From Anastatus disparis (taxonomy: Eukaryota; Arthropoda; Insecta; Hymenoptera; Eupelmidae): a DNA stretch of 64,000 bases. The translations under genes and the position numbers were made by a program. Of the stretch, positions 44,358 to 54,332 are shown one piece after another. Under the pieces are notes generated by a model. The model did not search any database. It was not told where the DNA came from and saw only the letters and a program-made list of their open reading frames with translations. Location of the stretch: assembly GCA_017163975.1 (NCBI GenBank), contig JAFFSR010000218.1:868001-932000 (forward strand), given 5' to 3'. Positions within the stretch are counted from its first letter, which is position 1; every line of letters begins with the position of its first letter.

Positions 44358-44651
44358 AAATCGTGTGGGAAATCGAACTTCCCGCACGCCGTGTGGAAAA
44401 ATTCTTTACCATATATATTATTCTTAAACCAAAAAATGGTCCTTTCATCGATGATATTTATTATCCAACCATTTGCCATTTTATAATAAGTTTGCAATAC
44501 AGGACGCATCAGAAAATCATTATGTGAAACAGATTATCCTCTATAGAAAAGAATATTTTATTTTTCATTGGAAAGAAATTAGTTTGTATTTTTAAACGGG
44601 TAGTTACTTGAATCAAGATACTATATTAAAAAAGTGTACATTTTAAAAGTA

Positions 44652-44881
44652 CCGTAAAGGACGTAGTTCCTGATCAGGGCGTAATTTCTGATCATTATTT
44701 ATTATAAATCATAATTTTTAAGATTTTAGTAGGAAAAACCTTTTTTTAATTTATGAGGAAAAATAGATTGAGCGTAAGAAATGCTTCGTTTGTGTGAAAA
44801 AGAAATATACTTTTACTTTTTTACATGTAAATATGTGATCAGGAATACCTCTTAAGTGATCAGAAATTACGTCCTTCACGG
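44652..44881. mobile_element. TA-flanked MITE
   Basis: Ends CCGTAAAGGACGTAGTTCCT and its inverse (ACGTCCTTCACGG), flanked by TA on both sides. The subterminal TGATCAG motif is repeated within each arm. 230 bp, non-coding. TA flanks suggest Tc1/mariner mobilisation, but the assignment is tentative. Confidence 0.68.
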
Positions 44882-46513
44882 TATATAGTACTAAAAAGGT
44901 GTTACCTCCGAGGTTACCTCAATATCAAGAAAATACAAATTTTCAAATCAAGTTACCCCATCAATAACTGTAATCAGGTAACAATTTGTAATAATTTTAC
45001 GGTTCTTATGTTGTATAGGTATATTGAAAATATTACTTACTTATTATTTTTAATCTGAATATTAAAAGAACATAGAAAGTAATTATTTTAATTTTGAATA
45101 GTAATTTAGAATAACCTACAGTTAAGTGTTTTAGTTTTAGTTACATATGCTTTTCATGTTTTGATAAATAATTTTATAATGTTTTAAAGTAGCAATAATG
45201 GAAAAAGTTTAATGTCTATATTTATAAAGTATAAATGATTTGACAATTTAACTGCCATCAGGGTAGTAAAAAGGTAATAGTAATTATATGGATAAAGGAT
45301 AAGATTGAAGGTTATCATTACACGGTTTAATATTGTATGATGTAACAAGTGATTGTCGATATTTTATGAATATTACTAATAATTTTCTAAAGGAAAACCT
45401 AAGATATTAATGAATCTAACAATTAAAATATCAAATTTTAAAAGTCATTCATTAATTCTGAAAACAAAATGAAATATTTACGATTGCCATAAAATCATTA
45501 TTTAGTGAAAGTATTCTTACATTTCTCAGAGGATGTCAGTAGGACAAATAAAAGATTTACATCAATTTATTGAGTTTTATTCTTTTATAAAACATGCTAA
45601 TAAATAAATATTCTTAATGTTCAGTACATTACACATTTCGATATTTTACTGATTAATTGAGATAGATATTAAATTAAAGATTAAAGATATTACAGAAAAA
45701 AACGTATAGCGTCCATAGTAACACACAAAATACACTAATGGACAATTGGTTCGTTTATACATTTCGTATTTTAATATGGACTTAAAACGGTGAAAAATTT
45801 GTTCATTTGCATATTTGGTGTATTACTATCAATTCACAACGGTGATATAATAAGATACAATTAGACCTCAAGATGAGCACATTTAAAGTGTTTGAAACGT
45901 TGGCCGTTGAAAAAGTTGGCTCATCATCCAAGTAATTATAAGTTAATTTTTTACTATTCAAAATTCAGTGTGCATATTAGCATTTATATTCTTTAATTTG
46001 AAATATTAATTTCTCCTACCTCTTGTTAGCCATTCGTAAATATCAATCACACTTAGCGTCAGTGCTACTTGGTGTTTATTTAAATACAATTTTTCTCCAT
46101 CCATGATTTAATGCTTCTCTCATGTTTTTATTGCAATAATGTGAATAAAATGTCATGGAATCTAAAAAATGAGTGCACAATCGAATAAAAAGTTTAAAAG
46201 TACAAACAAAGAGAGTGCACTGTATTTAAGCCTTGGATTTGTTTTACTATAAAATATTTTTTTACAGAAAATTATGAAATATACCGCAACCTCTCCATCC
46301 AAAGCTTATGCTTCAATCATTTTTGTCTGAATATTAAGACCTTCTTGAATAACGAGCTATGAGATTCAATCTTTTGTCATTTCTTTTTATTATAAGCCAT
46401 TGGCAAAGAATTTTTAAATATATCATTAAGTTTATGCTATTTCCATTATAATAACAATACTGATTCGTCAACCACCATAAACTATGAACAATTAAGGAGA
46501 TGAATTAAGTTAA
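44882..46513. other. Duplicated intergenic spacer with a half foldback element
   Basis: Homologous to 35.2-36.8 and 55.6-56.5 kb. About 45.7-45.95 kb resembles one arm and the centre of the foldback element seen complete at 50121-50449 (shared GTTTGAAACG and CTCATCATCCAAGTAAT words). No gene. Confidence 0.5.
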
Positions 46514-48382
46514 CTAATGACCGATGAGATTATTAGATATTTGTGATGATATATTTTTTTTAAATTTTTGAATGATTTCTATTATAAAAACAATAAATGA
46601 CAGTACATATCCAGCTGTAAGTAAAAAGCATAACATTTTATTTAGACTTTCATCTTGATCTTCTTCATTCGAAGAATTAGCTGTTGCTAACATACGATTT
46701 ACCCTAATTTCTAGATTTTTGGTTAATTCGTCAAACCAAAAAGTTATAAAACCACTTTCAAAAACTCGACTTATTATCTTTTCTATTCTAGGGAGATATG
46801 GTAAATTTTTAGCCATGAATGTTGATCGTATGCCAGGATATACCTTATTATCTAGAACATTTAAAATCCAACCATTTGCCACCTTCAAATACTTTTGGGT
46901 CATCATGCGTACTATATATTCGTCTGTGCAGTGTACATTAAGATCATCATTAAATAGAAATGCTGTGTCTTTATTTCTTCTTTTTTTTTCAACAATAGGT
47001 AATTTTTTTTTGTATTTTAAATCGCTTAGTACATGTTCCACGTATTCTTTTGAAGTATTTAAAGCACCCATTTTAATGTCCAACTCTACGACATCCTGTA
47101 GATTTTTAATATTATAGAATTGCTTTTCCAAAATGAATATGTTTACCAAACTGTCAATTAATTCTGACGAAAATGCAATGGATACAGAAGTAAGGCATAA
47201 AAATATAATATTTTCAGTTATCTTTTGTGGTTCTGATGTCGGGCTCAATCCAATTATAATCATTATTAAATTAAACGGTGATAAGAATTTGGAACCACAA
47301 TGAAGTAAGCGAATAGACATATTGATAAAAATGAAAAATAAAACTAATGTACCTAGTATTATAATAAAATACGAAGGAAAGGAATTTTCATAATAACCAT
47401 GTTGTTTCACAACACATGTTAAGTCATCGGGATAAAACGGAACCATGATACTAATTAAATTTTTCGAAAAACCAAACATCCAAAAGGCGGACATTTGAAA
47501 ATGAAAGCCACGTTTGCCTAATGCGTCCATAGCGGTTTTAATTGGTTGCTTATCAGAATCAGATGGCAATTCAAGATTAACAGTAAAATTCATAATTTCA
47601 CTTATGCATTTGAACAGTTTAGGATCTGTTCCTGTCACGGCGTCCCATTTATTTTTACCTTTAAAATTTGTATTTATGCGAACTCCTACACGAGCTACAA
47701 TTGTTGATTTTAAAGTATACCTATGTAAATTTTTTAACTTATCAGAAAAAAGTTCAATATTCTGAGTGTATGGTTCCTTTTTATATCTATTTATGAAAGG
47801 ATTATAATTATGAACTAAAGCATAAGAATAATTAAAAACCGCATTATTCATTTTGCCTCGCTTACTTTTCTGAGAAAACATTTCTATAATACAGATATTC
47901 AAATAATGTTTTAACCACAATATTTTAAAATATTCTTTAAAATTGTAACTTCTTTTGTAATTATTCTCGATCAATATAAGAATATATGGTCTTGCTTGAA
48001 GTGTTTTATTTAAAAATGTATTCATAGTCATAATAAATTTATGTAACGTCAATAAATTTTCTTCAAAATAAATATCATCAGCAATCATTATATATAATAA
48101 TGTACGATGAGGTTTAAACGTTAACATTGTCTCAACATATTCGGGATCAACTTCAATGTTTATAATATAAGATTGTAATTTATTTGCAATCTCCTGAACG
48201 ACAATCATACATTTTGGCGACATGAATCTTGACCATATGGTTAGAAATCTAACTTCTCTTGTTTTTAGATTTTCCACCATATACTGTGATAAATACCTTG
48301 ACCACTCAATTTCTTGACTGTTTGTTTTCCAAAAAATAATAAACCCGATAATAAATTTCAAAATTAATAATATAATATTCAT
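46514..48382 (-). CDS. Divergent ionotropic receptor, beta subfamily (46514)
   Basis: A 622-residue intronless frame with signal peptide 1-22. S1 motifs (LHRYTLKST, TGTDPKLFKCISEIMNFTV), M1, pore LSPFNLIMIIIGLSP, M2, S2 lobe and M3 (MLCFLLTAGYVLSFIVFIIE) are present. It is mosaic. Residues 1-45 match gene 56534, about 46-180 match 40479 and 51124 (MSPKCMIVVQEIANKLQSYI), and from about 200 onwards it again follows 56534. Such patchwork is expected from gene conversion in a tandem array. Ligand unknown. Confidence 0.87.
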   Translation of the reverse strand: MNIILLILKFIIGFIIFWKTNSQEIEWSRYLSQYMVENLKTREVRFLTIWSRFMSPKCMIVVQEIANKLQSYIINIEVDPEYVETMLTFKPHRTLLYIMIADDIYFEENLLTLHKFIMTMNTFLNKTLQARPYILILIENNYKRSYNFKEYFKILWLKHYLNICIIEMFSQKSKRGKMNNAVFNYSYALVHNYNPFINRYKKEPYTQNIELFSDKLKNLHRYTLKSTIVARVGVRINTNFKGKNKWDAVTGTDPKLFKCISEIMNFTVNLELPSDSDKQPIKTAMDALGKRGFHFQMSAFWMFGFSKNLISIMVPFYPDDLTCVVKQHGYYENSFPSYFIIILGTLVLFFIFINMSIRLLHCGSKFLSPFNLIMIIIGLSPTSEPQKITENIIFLCLTSVSIAFSSELIDSLVNIFILEKQFYNIKNLQDVVELDIKMGALNTSKEYVEHVLSDLKYKKKLPIVEKKRRNKDTAFLFNDDLNVHCTDEYIVRMMTQKYLKVANGWILNVLDNKVYPGIRSTFMAKNLPYLPRIEKIISRVFESGFITFWFDELTKNLEIRVNRMLATANSSNEEDQDESLNKMLCFLLTAGYVLSFIVFIIEIIQKFKKNISSQISNNLIGH

Positions 48383-48695
48383 TTTTATTATTTATTTTAT
48401 ATTTTTATTTTATTTTTTACGAAACTTTGTAAAAGAACTAAAGAAAATACTTAACAAACACTAAAAAATGTAATACTTTACTAAAAATAAACTTTATGGT
48501 TCTATAATGTTTTAAAATGTTCTGTATTTTTTACTGTCGTTTCATAAGTTTTTATTTATGGTCCTGAAAAATATTACAACATTGAATTTTGTATTAATTA
48601 AAGTTTGTTTTTTATAGATAGATTAAATTCAACCTATAAGAATTGAATACTTACGTAGAGTTAAATCGGAGTTAATTTTGAAATTATCTTTACTA

Positions 48696-49168
48696 CACTG
48701 AAAAATAAATGGTGATGTAGCTGAACTACCGGTAGTCGAACCACGCTCTCTTAAGTTCGTATACACGGAGTCTCGCTGCAAGAGAACAGTAGCGCCTCTG
48801 TGCGAAGAGCTTCACTTCACATCGGAGAGACGCGAGTGGGAACTGAGAAGCAGTGATGGATTTCGAAGATGCTTATATGATATCCAACAGCCAACTTCAG
48901 AGTATATACTACAGAATAATATATTCTGCTTATACTCTAATTCTACGGTATACTCTGAAGTTGGCTAAAGGATATCCTAATATATAGATGTACATAAATG
49001 TATAAAGCATCCTCGAAATCCATCACTGCTGAGAAGCCCCGCAAAAAGAACGGTTAGCTTCTTCTGTGGGGCATCACACTCACCACCAGAGAAAAGATTT
49101 GCATGCTTACTGTTTGGTAAAGCAGAAGTACTTCGTGGGACTCGTAGTTCACCACTTTCTTTTCAGTG
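48696..49168. mobile_element. Tc1/mariner-type MITE, TA target duplication, with nested insertion
   Basis: TIRs CACTGAAAAATAAATGGTG and CACCACTTTCTTTTCAGTG, flanked by TA (48694-48695 and 49169-49170). The near-identical twin region (about 58720) has an uninterrupted TTTACTAAGTATTC at this place, which proves the insertion and the TA duplication. No transposase frame. Confidence 0.85.
48851..49028. mobile_element. hAT-type MITE nested in the TA-flanked element
   Basis: 178 bp with TIRs CAGTGATGGATTTCGA and TCGAAATCCATCACTG. The inner arms match through CCAACTTCAGAGTATA. Flanked by the perfect 8-bp duplication CTGAGAAG (48843-48850, 49029-49036), the hallmark of hAT elements. Confidence 0.88.
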
Positions 49169-50120
49169 TAAGTATTCAACTGAGTTAGAGTGATGTCTTG
49201 AAGGAGCAACAATGCAACTATTTGAAAATGTAGACTTTTCAAAAAGGCGTTATTTGAATGCAAAAATCAATAAATCAATGCTATTTGTGAAATTACGATT
49301 TATGCATTTATATTAATATTTTGTAACGAATGTTCTAGAAACATCAATTATTTAGAATAATCAATAATTTTTCATTCATTATATTGCCGATATTTAGCTC
49401 TTAAAATATAAATATAAAATTTTAATAAATGAACAAGTAAATATAATATAATAATTATAAAATATTAATTTTTAGTATATATTTTTAAAAAAATTTTATT
49501 ATTTCAGTTACTAAGACAATAAAATATTAGTTTTAATTAATTTATGTAAGATACACGGAGCATAAGCAACAAACTTTGCTACTTGCAACTCGTATTTGCT
49601 ATACTCAATTGTATTAAAAAAAAGTGTATAATAAGTATTGATGTATTTTTTCTCAGCTTTCAATGAGAAATTCAGATTTTCCAAAATTTTCATACGTCGG
49701 TGACTTAACCCATTAATGCCCAGGCAGAACCTGCAAGGGTTAGGAGAGGACTAATTGGAGAAGTGCCGATGCCATAAACAATGTTGAATTATGAAAAAAA
49801 ATAAGAGGATATCAGCATACACAGGATTTATTGGAAAATAAAAGATTTGCATCAATTTATTGATTTTTATTTTTTTTAAGAACATGCTAATATACATAAA
49901 TAATCTAAATGTTTATTACACTATACGTTTCGAGATTTTAAATATTGATTTAGATCAAAAAAGAAAAAAATTTAAAGAAAAAAACGTTAAAATGTATACA
50001 TACAAAATTATGAGATTTGATCCATCTAATATTTCATATTACAAAGAAACGATAAAAAGTCGCTCGTTAATCAAAATATTATTTTATAATTAGATTAATT
50101 GTAAAAATTAACGTTAAATC

Positions 50121-50449
50121 ACTTGGATGATGAGCCAATTTTGTTACAATTATTTAAGCGTACAACGTTTCGAACACCTAAACTGTGCTCTTCTCTAATT
50201 GTATACCAAAAGGCAAGTCAAAAATCAAGATTATATCACCGCAGTGAATCCATCACACAAAATATACAAACGAAAAATTGGTTCATTTGTATATTTTACG
50301 TATTACTATGTACCCATTATATCGATATAATCTCAATTTTTGACTCATCTTTTAACATGAAATTAGAGCTGCAGAAGAGAACAGTTAAAATGCTTGAAAC
50401 GTCGTACATTTAAAAAAAATTGTTATAAAAACAATCTGATCATCCAAGT
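50121..50449. mobile_element. 329-bp foldback element, copy 1
   Basis: The ends ACTTGGATGATGAGCCAA and CATCCAAGT are inverted. Arms of ~100 bp pair through CAACGTTTCGAA/TTGAAACGTCG and CTCTTCTCTAATT-like segments. A second inner pair (AAAATCAAGATTATATC / GATATAATCTCAATTTTTGA) surrounds the centre. Nearly the whole unit can fold back. The 96-codon frame across it is a by-product. Confidence 0.7.
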
Positions 50450-51036
50450 AATTCCAAGTTAATTTTTTACTATTAGAAATCCAGTGTGAACATAAACGCT
50501 TATCATCTTTCATTCAAAATATTATCTTCTTTGATCTCTCGCTACATTCGTAAATATCAATCACTCTAAGAGACAGTGCTACTTGGTATGCATTTAAGTA
50601 AAATCTTATTCAATCCACGATTCAAAGCGTCTCTCATATTTCAATTGCAATAATGTGGAATATATGCCATAGAATTTTAAAAAATGAGCACGCAATCAAA
50701 TGAAAAATTTAAACTTACGAACAAAGAGAGTGCACTCTATTTGAGTCTTAGATATTTTTGACATTAGGACATTTTTTCTTAAAATTATGAAATGGACTGC
50801 ATCCACTCGATTCAAAGCACACTTTCTAACGCATTTCTGTCTAAATATTAAGACTTTTTAGCTACAAGATTCAATCTTTTCTCATATTTTAATATGAGCC
50901 ATTGAAAAAGAGAATTCTTTAATTATTTGATATTTTTTAAGTATATCGTTAAGATTATGCTCTTTCCACTACGATAACGATATTGATTCGTAAATCATCA
51001 CAAATTGTAATCAGTTAGCATGATAAATTGAGTTAA

Positions 51037-51119
51037 CCCTTAGCTGCCACACTTCTGTAGAATGTAATGTAATTTAAATAGCGCTGGAGTCATTTGGACC
51101 CCACAGGTGCAGCTAAGGG
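51037..51119. mobile_element. 83-bp piggyBac-type MITE next to an IR stop codon
   Basis: CCCTTAGCTGCCAC ... GTGCAGCTAAGGG between TTAA (51033-51036) and TTAA (51120-51123). The equivalent site beside genes 46514 and 56534 is a single TTAA (AAGTTAACTAATGACC), which confirms the insertion. It lies one base beyond the stop of gene 51124. Confidence 0.85.
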
Positions 51120-51123
51120 TTAA

Positions 51124-52989
51124 TTAATGACCGATTAGATTATTAAATATATGTGATAATATAATTTTCTTCAAATTCCAAATAATTTCTATTATAAAAA
51201 AAATAAATGATAATAAATTTCCAGCTACAAGTAGAAAGCATAATATTTTATTTAAACTTTCATCTGAATCTTCGTTTAATGAATTAAATCTAGCTATTTT
51301 ACGATTCACCTTCCTTTCTAGATTTATGGTTAATTCGTCAAACCATAAAGTTATAAAACCACTTTCAAAAACTCGACTTATTATCTTTTCTATTCTAGGA
51401 AGATATGGTAAGTTTTTAGCCATAAATGTCGATCTTAAGCCAGAAAATACCTTATTATCTAAAACATTTAAAATCCAACCATTTGCTACCTTGGAATATT
51501 TTTGGGTCATCATGCGTACAACATATTCGTCTGTGCAGAGTATGTTAAGATCATCATCAAATAGAAATGCTGTTTCTTTATTTCTTCTTCTTTTTTCAAC
51601 AATAGGTAATTTTTTTTTGTATTTTAATTGGCCTAATACATGTTCCACGTATTCTATTGAAGCATTTAAAGCACCCATTTTAATGTCCAACTGAACGACA
51701 TCCTGTAGACTTTTAATATTATGGAATTGCTTTTCCAAAATGAATATGTTTACCAAACTGTCGACTAATTCTGATGAAAATGCAATGGATATAGAAGTAA
51801 AGCATAAAAATATAATCTTTTCAGTTATCTTTTGTGGTGCTGATGTCGGGCTCAATCCAATTATAATCATTATTAAATTAAACGGTGATAAGAATTCAGA
51901 ACCACAATGAAGTAAGCGAATAGAGCCATTGATAAAAATGAAAAATAAAACTAATGTACCAAGTATTATAATAAAATACAAAGGAAAGGAATTTTCATAG
52001 TAACCATGTTGTTTCACAACACATGTTAAGTCATCAGGATAAAACGGAACCATGATACTAATTAAATTTTTCGAAAAACCATACATCCAAAAGGCGGTCA
52101 ATTGAAAATGAAACCCACGATCGCCCAATGCATCCATAGCGGTTTTAATTGGTTGCTTATCAGAATCAGATGGCAATTCGAGATAAACCGTGAAATTCAT
52201 TATTTCACTTATACATTTAAATAGTGAAGGATCTGTTCCAGACACTGCATCCCATTTATTTCTACCTTGGAAATTTCTTTTTATTCTAATTCCTGGACGA
52301 GGTACAATTGTTGTTTTCAAAGTATACCTATGTAAATTTTTTAACTTATCAGAAAAAAGTTCAATATTTTGAGTGTATGGTTCTTTTTTATATCTATTTA
52401 TGAAAGGATTATAATTATGAACTAAAGCATAAGAATAATTAAAGACCGCGTCATTCATTTTCCCTCGCTTACTTTTCTGAGAAAACATTTCTATAATACA
52501 GATATTCAAATAATGTTTTGACCATAATCTTTTAAAATATTCTTTAAAATTGTAACTTCTTTTATAATTATTCTCGATCAATATAAGAATATATGGTCTT
52601 GCTTGAACTGTTTTAGTTAAAAATGTATTCATAGTCGTGATAAATTTATGTAACGTCGATAAATTTTCGTCAAAATAAATATCATCAGCAATCATTATAT
52701 ATAATAATGTACGATGAGCTTTAAACGTTAAGATTGTCTCAACATATTCAGGATCAACTTCAATGTTTATAATAAAAGATTGTAATTTACTTGCAATCTC
52801 CTTAACGACAATCATACATTTGGGCGACATCAATCTTGACCATATGGTTAGAAATCTAACTTCTCTTGTTTTCAGATTTTCCGCCATATACTGTGATAAA
52901 TACTTTGACCACTCGATTTCTTGACTATTTGTTTTCCAAAAAACAATAAACCCAATAATAAATTTTAAAATTAATATTTTAATATTCAT
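51124..52989 (-). CDS. Divergent ionotropic receptor, beta subfamily (51124)
   Basis: A 621-residue intronless frame. I take ATG at 52989 (MNIKIL) as start because all paralogues begin so; an in-frame ATG two codons earlier (52995) is possible. Signal peptide, S1 motifs (LHRYTLKTT, SGTDPSLFKCISEIMNFTV), M1 (LYFIIILGTLVLFFIFINGS), pore LSPFNLIMIIIGLSP, M2, S2 and M3 (ILCFLLVAGNLLSFIFFIIE) are present. It is the intact twin of the disrupted gene at 60703-63391, differing by only a few residues. A piggyBac-type MITE abuts its stop codon, so its 3'UTR starts with transposon sequence. Confidence 0.87.
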   Translation of the reverse strand: MNIKILILKFIIGFIVFWKTNSQEIEWSKYLSQYMAENLKTREVRFLTIWSRLMSPKCMIVVKEIASKLQSFIINIEVDPEYVETILTFKAHRTLLYIMIADDIYFDENLSTLHKFITTMNTFLTKTVQARPYILILIENNYKRSYNFKEYFKRLWSKHYLNICIIEMFSQKSKRGKMNDAVFNYSYALVHNYNPFINRYKKEPYTQNIELFSDKLKNLHRYTLKTTIVPRPGIRIKRNFQGRNKWDAVSGTDPSLFKCISEIMNFTVYLELPSDSDKQPIKTAMDALGDRGFHFQLTAFWMYGFSKNLISIMVPFYPDDLTCVVKQHGYYENSFPLYFIIILGTLVLFFIFINGSIRLLHCGSEFLSPFNLIMIIIGLSPTSAPQKITEKIIFLCFTSISIAFSSELVDSLVNIFILEKQFHNIKSLQDVVQLDIKMGALNASIEYVEHVLGQLKYKKKLPIVEKRRRNKETAFLFDDDLNILCTDEYVVRMMTQKYSKVANGWILNVLDNKVFSGLRSTFMAKNLPYLPRIEKIISRVFESGFITLWFDELTINLERKVNRKIARFNSLNEDSDESLNKILCFLLVAGNLLSFIFFIIEIIWNLKKIILSHIFNNLIGH

Positions 52990-54332
52990 CTTCATTAGTT
53001 ATATGTTTTTTAATTTCAACTTTTATGAAACCCTTTAAAAGAAAAGTTTCAAAATATTTAGAATATTTTTTTTAACATCGTGATTGTAAAAAAAAATAAC
53101 TTTAAGAAAATATAATATTTTACTAAAAATATTTATAATAATTATAGAATAATTTTTAAAAATGTATTTTTTTAATGCAGTTTCACAAATTTTATTTTTT
53201 AAATGGTATATGGCATTAAAATTTTTATTAACAAAATTTAAATAAAATGCCTTAATTAATGAAGTCCAATAATTATTACAAACTTATATACAAAGTTAAA
53301 TCGAAATCAATTTTAAATAATCTTTACTAAATACTTGACTTGGTCAGAGTGTTGTCTTGAAGAATTGATAATGTAACTATTCGAAAATGTAGATTTTTCA
53401 AAAGGATGGTATTAAAATGCAAAGAATCAATAACTCAAAGCTACTTGTAAAATTATAATTCTGGCTTTTATATTAATATTTTGTTATGAATATATTATAA
53501 ACGTAAATTATTTATAGGAATCCATCATCCAAATTGGCAAAATCGAATTTTTTAAAATATAAAATTTTAATGTTTCGGCCATTTCTAAGTATAATTTAAA
53601 ACGTTTTAATTATTAAATTCAATATACTAATGAAAAGTTAGTATTTATTAATTAATGCAACATAAATATGAGACTATTTAAATCAATTCTCCTATCGTAA
53701 TACGCAAGCAATAAATCTTGCTAATTGCAATTCATATTTCTATACTAAATGATACCTAAAATATTTTTTCAAATTTTCATTTCTTGAAGATCTACGTCAA
53801 TTCAGCATCATAATGTGTAAAAAAGTGCTTATGTTACGGATAAGCGTCACTTTATTCTAGATTTAGGTCACATAGTGCTATACGTATTAAAATATATTAT
53901 GTAAAAAAGTAACTTTTTATAATACTAAATAATGTAATTTTTTTATTTTAGCAGATGCCAGGTAGTATGTTCGAGAAAATTAGATATTGAATATATAAAA
54001 GATATTGCGAAATATTGCTGATAAATCACTTTTTAGATTAAAATCAAATTTAAAAAAATAAAATAAAATTATTGTAACAGATCCAAAATCAATCTGCTAT
54101 CGAATAAAAAATAAAATATATTGTATACAACTGTTTTGATAGGTTTATAGAAAACCTATTTAATTTAGTTTAAAAATAATGAAAGAATTTAAAATTTAAT
54201 TTTGAGAAGACGATAGAGAGCGATATGTCGACAGAGCTTTTTGTATGCAATAACGATATAACCACTGATCGGTAAAGTATTAGAAATAATGATATATTAA
54301 TTTGCTCGTAGTACGTGTATATTTAATAATGT
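52990..54332. other. 5' flank of beta gene 51124 and 3' flank of the truncated alpha gene
   Basis: 52990 to about 53600 is near-identical to 63392-64000. About 54.05-54.3 kb resembles the 3' flanks of the other alpha genes. No gene seen. Confidence 0.55.

Larger units (their letters stand above)
43282..44398 (-). mobile_element. Helentron-like composite hairpin element, copy A (1.1 kb)
   Basis: Read on the minus strand. The TIR end (44396, CCACACGGCGTGCGGGAAGT), an array of short inverted repeats, three 132-bp tandem repeats and the matching inverted end at 43412 (CCACACAAGGTGTGGGAAGT) come first. A directly abutting 130-bp palindrome (43282-43411) follows, with arms GTGCGGGAA, GGGTGATC and TTGTCGCCC. 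The tip is CGCCCGAGCGAAGCGAGGGC, loop GAA at 43346-43348. It ends in TAATGTACTA. The paralogous site in gene 54333 is uninterrupted (GATAGGGTAAATTC), and the flanks rejoin with no target duplication longer than one base. No protein is encoded; overlapping small frames are repeat artefacts. Family assignment inferred. Confidence 0.75.
42998..44521 (-). pseudogene. Alpha ionotropic receptor C-terminal fragment split by a transposon
   Basis: Homology to the alpha genes covers roughly the last 150 codons, from NDFLMRP (44521) to LLNIHVLRAN and stop at 42998. It is broken in at least three ways. An extra G near 44443 shifts the frame in the DERPF segment. The composite element at 43282-44398 is inserted in the LPYLSRLEK region. 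TAA replaces a Trp codon at 43215-43217 (GIIDSW in 54333). The N-terminal three quarters are absent. The intact parts align best with gene 54333. Confidence 0.82.
48383..51123. other. Spacer, near-identical to 58406-60702 apart from mobile insertions
   Basis: No gene. Relative to its twin, this copy has an extra 473-bp TA-flanked element and lacks ~34 bp (about 59106-59139 in the twin). Small open frames such as 49860-50093 and 50123-50413 occur in both copies. The duplication is too recent for that to mean anything. Confidence 0.6.

Noticed and set aside
44179..44527. Overlapping Phe/Pro/Cys-rich frames on both strands
   Set aside because: They are generated by the GTGCGGGAA inverted-repeat modules plus the tail of the alpha pseudogene.
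49690..49745. Another piggyBac-type MITE near TTAACCCATTAATGCCCAGG
   Set aside because: The left end fits, but the right end GGGTTAGG lacks a TTAA and the element is too short to delimit.
49860..50093. 77-codon frame conserved at 59439-59672
   Set aside because: Conservation is explained by the very recent segmental duplication. No start context or domain is recognised.
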